Assembly (NCBI GenBank): GCA_001796785.1
Contig: MGNL01000123.1
Coordinates: 1-25,318 of the forward strand
DNA: 25,318 nucleotides
From: Chloroflexi bacterium RBG_16_51_16
GTDB taxonomy: Bacteria; Chloroflexota; Anaerolineae; Anaerolineales; Villigracilaceae
Reading direction: 5' to 3'
The notes below the pieces were generated by a model that was not told the origin of the DNA, searched no databases, and worked only from the letters and a program-made list of their open reading frames with translations. This document shows positions 23,772 through 25,318 of this stretch, in pieces; positions within the stretch are counted from its first letter, which is position 1; every line of letters begins with the position of its first letter. The position numbers and the translations under genes are program-made.

Positions 23772-24638
23772 ATGAGTGAAGGTCGCAAAAAAATAACGCT
23801 CCCCTATCTTTTCAAGAAAGTTGCCGATGGAGAACCGATCACCTGGTTGACTTGCTATGATTATCCGACCGCCTACCTCCAGGAAAAAGCCGGTATCGAA
23901 ATGATCCTGGTAGGCGACAGCCTGGGTATGACGATGCTTGGGTACGAATCCACCTTACCGGTCACCATGGAGGACATGATCCGACACAGTCAGGCTGTCC
24001 GCCGGGGCGCACCGACGGCATTTGTGATCGGGGATATGCCTTACATGACCTATCAGCCCTCGGTTGAAACGGCGATTCGGCATGCCGGGCGATTCATGGC
24101 GGAAGCGAGCTGCGATGCGATCAAACTCGAGGGAGGCGAGTCCATGGCGGATCGGATCAAGGGGATTGTAGATGCCGGGATTCCAGCGATCGGCCATCTC
24201 GGATTGACTCCTCAATCCGTCAGCGCATTAGGTGGTTTCAAGGTTCAAGGCAAGGATGCAGCTCTGGCAAAGAAAATAATCCAGGATGCCAAAACCCTTG
24301 AAAAAGCAGGAGCGTTCATGATCCTCCTTGAAATGGTCCCCGACCGCGTATGCAAATTGATCACCGAAAGGGCGGAAAATTGCATCATCATGAGCCTGGG
24401 ATCCGGCCCGCATGCTCATGGGCAACTGTTGATCTATCACGATATGTTTGGTCTTTATCCAAGGTTTAAGCCGAAGATGGCTAAGGTGTTTGGCAACGCA
24501 GGTGAAGTCATCCTCAATGGTTTGCAATCCTACCACGATGAAGTCATCCAAAGGAAATTTCCACAGGCGGAAAATTGGTTTGGCATCCCGGATGAAGAGT
24601 ATCGGGAGTTGGTGCGATTGATCGGTGAGAAAAGTTGA
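23772..24638 (+). CDS. panB: 3-methyl-2-oxobutanoate hydroxymethyltransferase
   Basis: A 288-residue enzyme for the first committed step of pantothenate synthesis: transfer of a hydroxymethyl group from methylene-THF to 2-oxoisovalerate, giving ketopantoate. Metal- and substrate-binding residues are D49 (VGDSLGM), D88 (GDMP) and K118 (IKLEGG), and the catalytic glutamate is E187 (LLEMVP). The TCYDYPTA, LPVTMEDMIRH and GHLGLTPQS signatures are present. GGAGG precedes ATG 23772. panC and panD are not in the window. The next gene starts 61 bp downstream on the same strand. Confidence 0.97.
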   Translation: MSEGRKKITLPYLFKKVADGEPITWLTCYDYPTAYLQEKAGIEMILVGDSLGMTMLGYESTLPVTMEDMIRHSQAVRRGAPTAFVIGDMPYMTYQPSVETAIRHAGRFMAEASCDAIKLEGGESMADRIKGIVDAGIPAIGHLGLTPQSVSALGGFKVQGKDAALAKKIIQDAKTLEKAGAFMILLEMVPDRVCKLITERAENCIIMSLGSGPHAHGQLLIYHDMFGLYPRFKPKMAKVFGNAGEVILNGLQSYHDEVIQRKFPQAENWFGIPDEEYRELVRLIGEKS

Positions 24639-24699
24639 ATAATAGGAATCTCCCATTCCAGATAACCTGACATTATCGAATTATAAACAAGGAGGCAGG

Positions 24700-25318
24700 A
24701 TGGATGCGAAAATAACCAAATTGCTAGCGATTCCAAAAATTCGCATGGATGCCATCAATGCTGTTCTACTGAACCAGGACTCCAAGATCATCAGTGAATT
24801 CCTCTCCGTGGTAGCAAAATATGGTACACCAGCTGAGATTAACCGGAAGGCAAACGAAGCTCGAGTCCTTAAACGTTTATATAAAAAGGTTGAATCTATC
24901 AAGCCATCCTACCTTAAAGATCTTCAATGGATCACCGAACAGCGCGAAGCCGGTAAATTTGTGTCGATTAAAGAATACAGGCGAAAGGTTCTGGGCGATG
25001 CAGTCAGGAAGAAAAAATTTTCCGATCGCTTTGCGGTTACCCTGGAAGTTTCAGCCTTGCAGTATTTTCCCTGGATTCGGGAAATGGTTGAAAAGGCGAT
25101 TAAAGAGCGGTCTCTCATACCGGGGCGGTTCATCAAGGTACGCAAGATGAAGGAACAGGAGGAGGATGGGGACCTGCCCGCCATTGCCGCAGCAATGCAG
25201 GTCATAGGGGCATCCTATGTCGAAACCCTTGATACAAAAGGTACCGATGGTTCGAATCCCCATCTCGGAGGACCGGAAACAATAACAGGATATTTTGGAG
25301 GAATTGGTCAACCCAATG
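24700..25318 (+). CDS. Unrecognised protein, C-terminus cut by window edge
   Basis: Open frame of 206 codons from ATG 24700 to the window end, with GGAGG 4 nt before the ATG. I do not recognise the family with confidence. The first ~100 residues are helical and charged (MDAKITKLLAIPKIRMDAINAVLL; AEINRKANEARVLKRLYKKV). A central part (RKKKFSDRFAVTLEVSALQYFPW, RFIKVRKMKEQEEDGDLPAIA) leads into a glycine-rich, probably ligand-binding segment (ETLDTKGTDGSNPHLGG, ITGYFGGIGQPN). No signal peptide or membrane span. It may be co-transcribed with panB, but no functional link is evident. Confidence 0.8.
   Translation, partial: MDAKITKLLAIPKIRMDAINAVLLNQDSKIISEFLSVVAKYGTPAEINRKANEARVLKRLYKKVESIKPSYLKDLQWITEQREAGKFVSIKEYRRKVLGDAVRKKKFSDRFAVTLEVSALQYFPWIREMVEKAIKERSLIPGRFIKVRKMKEQEEDGDLPAIAAAMQVIGASYVETLDTKGTDGSNPHLGGPETITGYFGGIGQPN

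Noticed and set aside
24639..24699. Small hairpin GGAAT/ATTCC after panB as a terminator
   Set aside because: Only 5 bp of AT-rich stem and no T-run; not convincing.
1..25318. CRISPR array, insertion sequence or phage module
   Set aside because: No regularly spaced repeats, transposase, terminal inverted repeats or phage structural genes are visible; the Xer-type recombinase stands alone.

Overview
The window looks like a chromosomal segment of a Chloroflexota bacterium, probably class Anaerolineae. The clues are a TIGR03663-type membrane glycosyltransferase fused to an NHL propeller, multi-GAF signalling proteins, a type 2 isopentenyl-diphosphate isomerase beside a short-chain polyprenyl synthase, and the general protein style. 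This is inferred from gene content; there is no rRNA marker. Composition is balanced except for an AT-rich patch around 19.95-20.46 kb and the recombinase gene after it.

Layout. 1-5.3 kb (minus strand): a signalling operon of two single-domain receivers, a HAMP protein with five GAF-like modules, and a membrane GAF protein cut by the left edge. 5.37-5.48 kb: a tRNA-Gly(CCC) with its own consensus promoter and intrinsic terminator. 5.5-7.6 kb (minus): isoprenoid genes (polyprenyl diphosphate synthase, fni). 7.6-7.97 kb (plus): an acyl carrier protein gene with its own promoter, ending at a strong stem-loop. 8.0-10.1 kb (minus): sucCD. 10.2-15.6 kb (minus): TIGR03663-NHL protein, rlmN and a HAD phosphatase. 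15.65-16.5 kb (minus): DUF1028 protein. 16.6-18.85 kb (minus): tRNA-Leu(UAG), tig and clpP, closed by a clear terminator. 18.97-19.4 kb (plus): an unknown 139-residue protein, convergent with a SET-domain protein. 19.93-20.46 kb: a gene-poor AT-rich gap with several promoter-like sequences and a dif-like site, leading into a Xer-type tyrosine recombinase. 21.7-23.7 kb (minus): a SpoU rRNA/tRNA methyltransferase and a lipoprotein alpha/beta hydrolase. 23.8-25.3 kb (plus): panB and an unrecognised gene cut by the right edge.

Most genes are housekeeping: the TCA-cycle substrate-level phosphorylation step, isoprenoid supply, protein folding and quality control, ribosome modification, and pantothenate synthesis. 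The most interesting locus is 20.40-21.54 kb. There a 28-bp site with the 11-6-11 architecture of a Xer recombination site lies directly against the -35 box of a recombinase gene whose promoter appears to give a leaderless message. This could be a self-contained single-recombinase dif/Xer module. Second-tier observations are the bacterial SET-domain protein, the multi-GAF/receiver operon with no kinase in view, the tRNA-Leu-tig-clpP transcription unit, and two conserved-looking proteins of unknown function.
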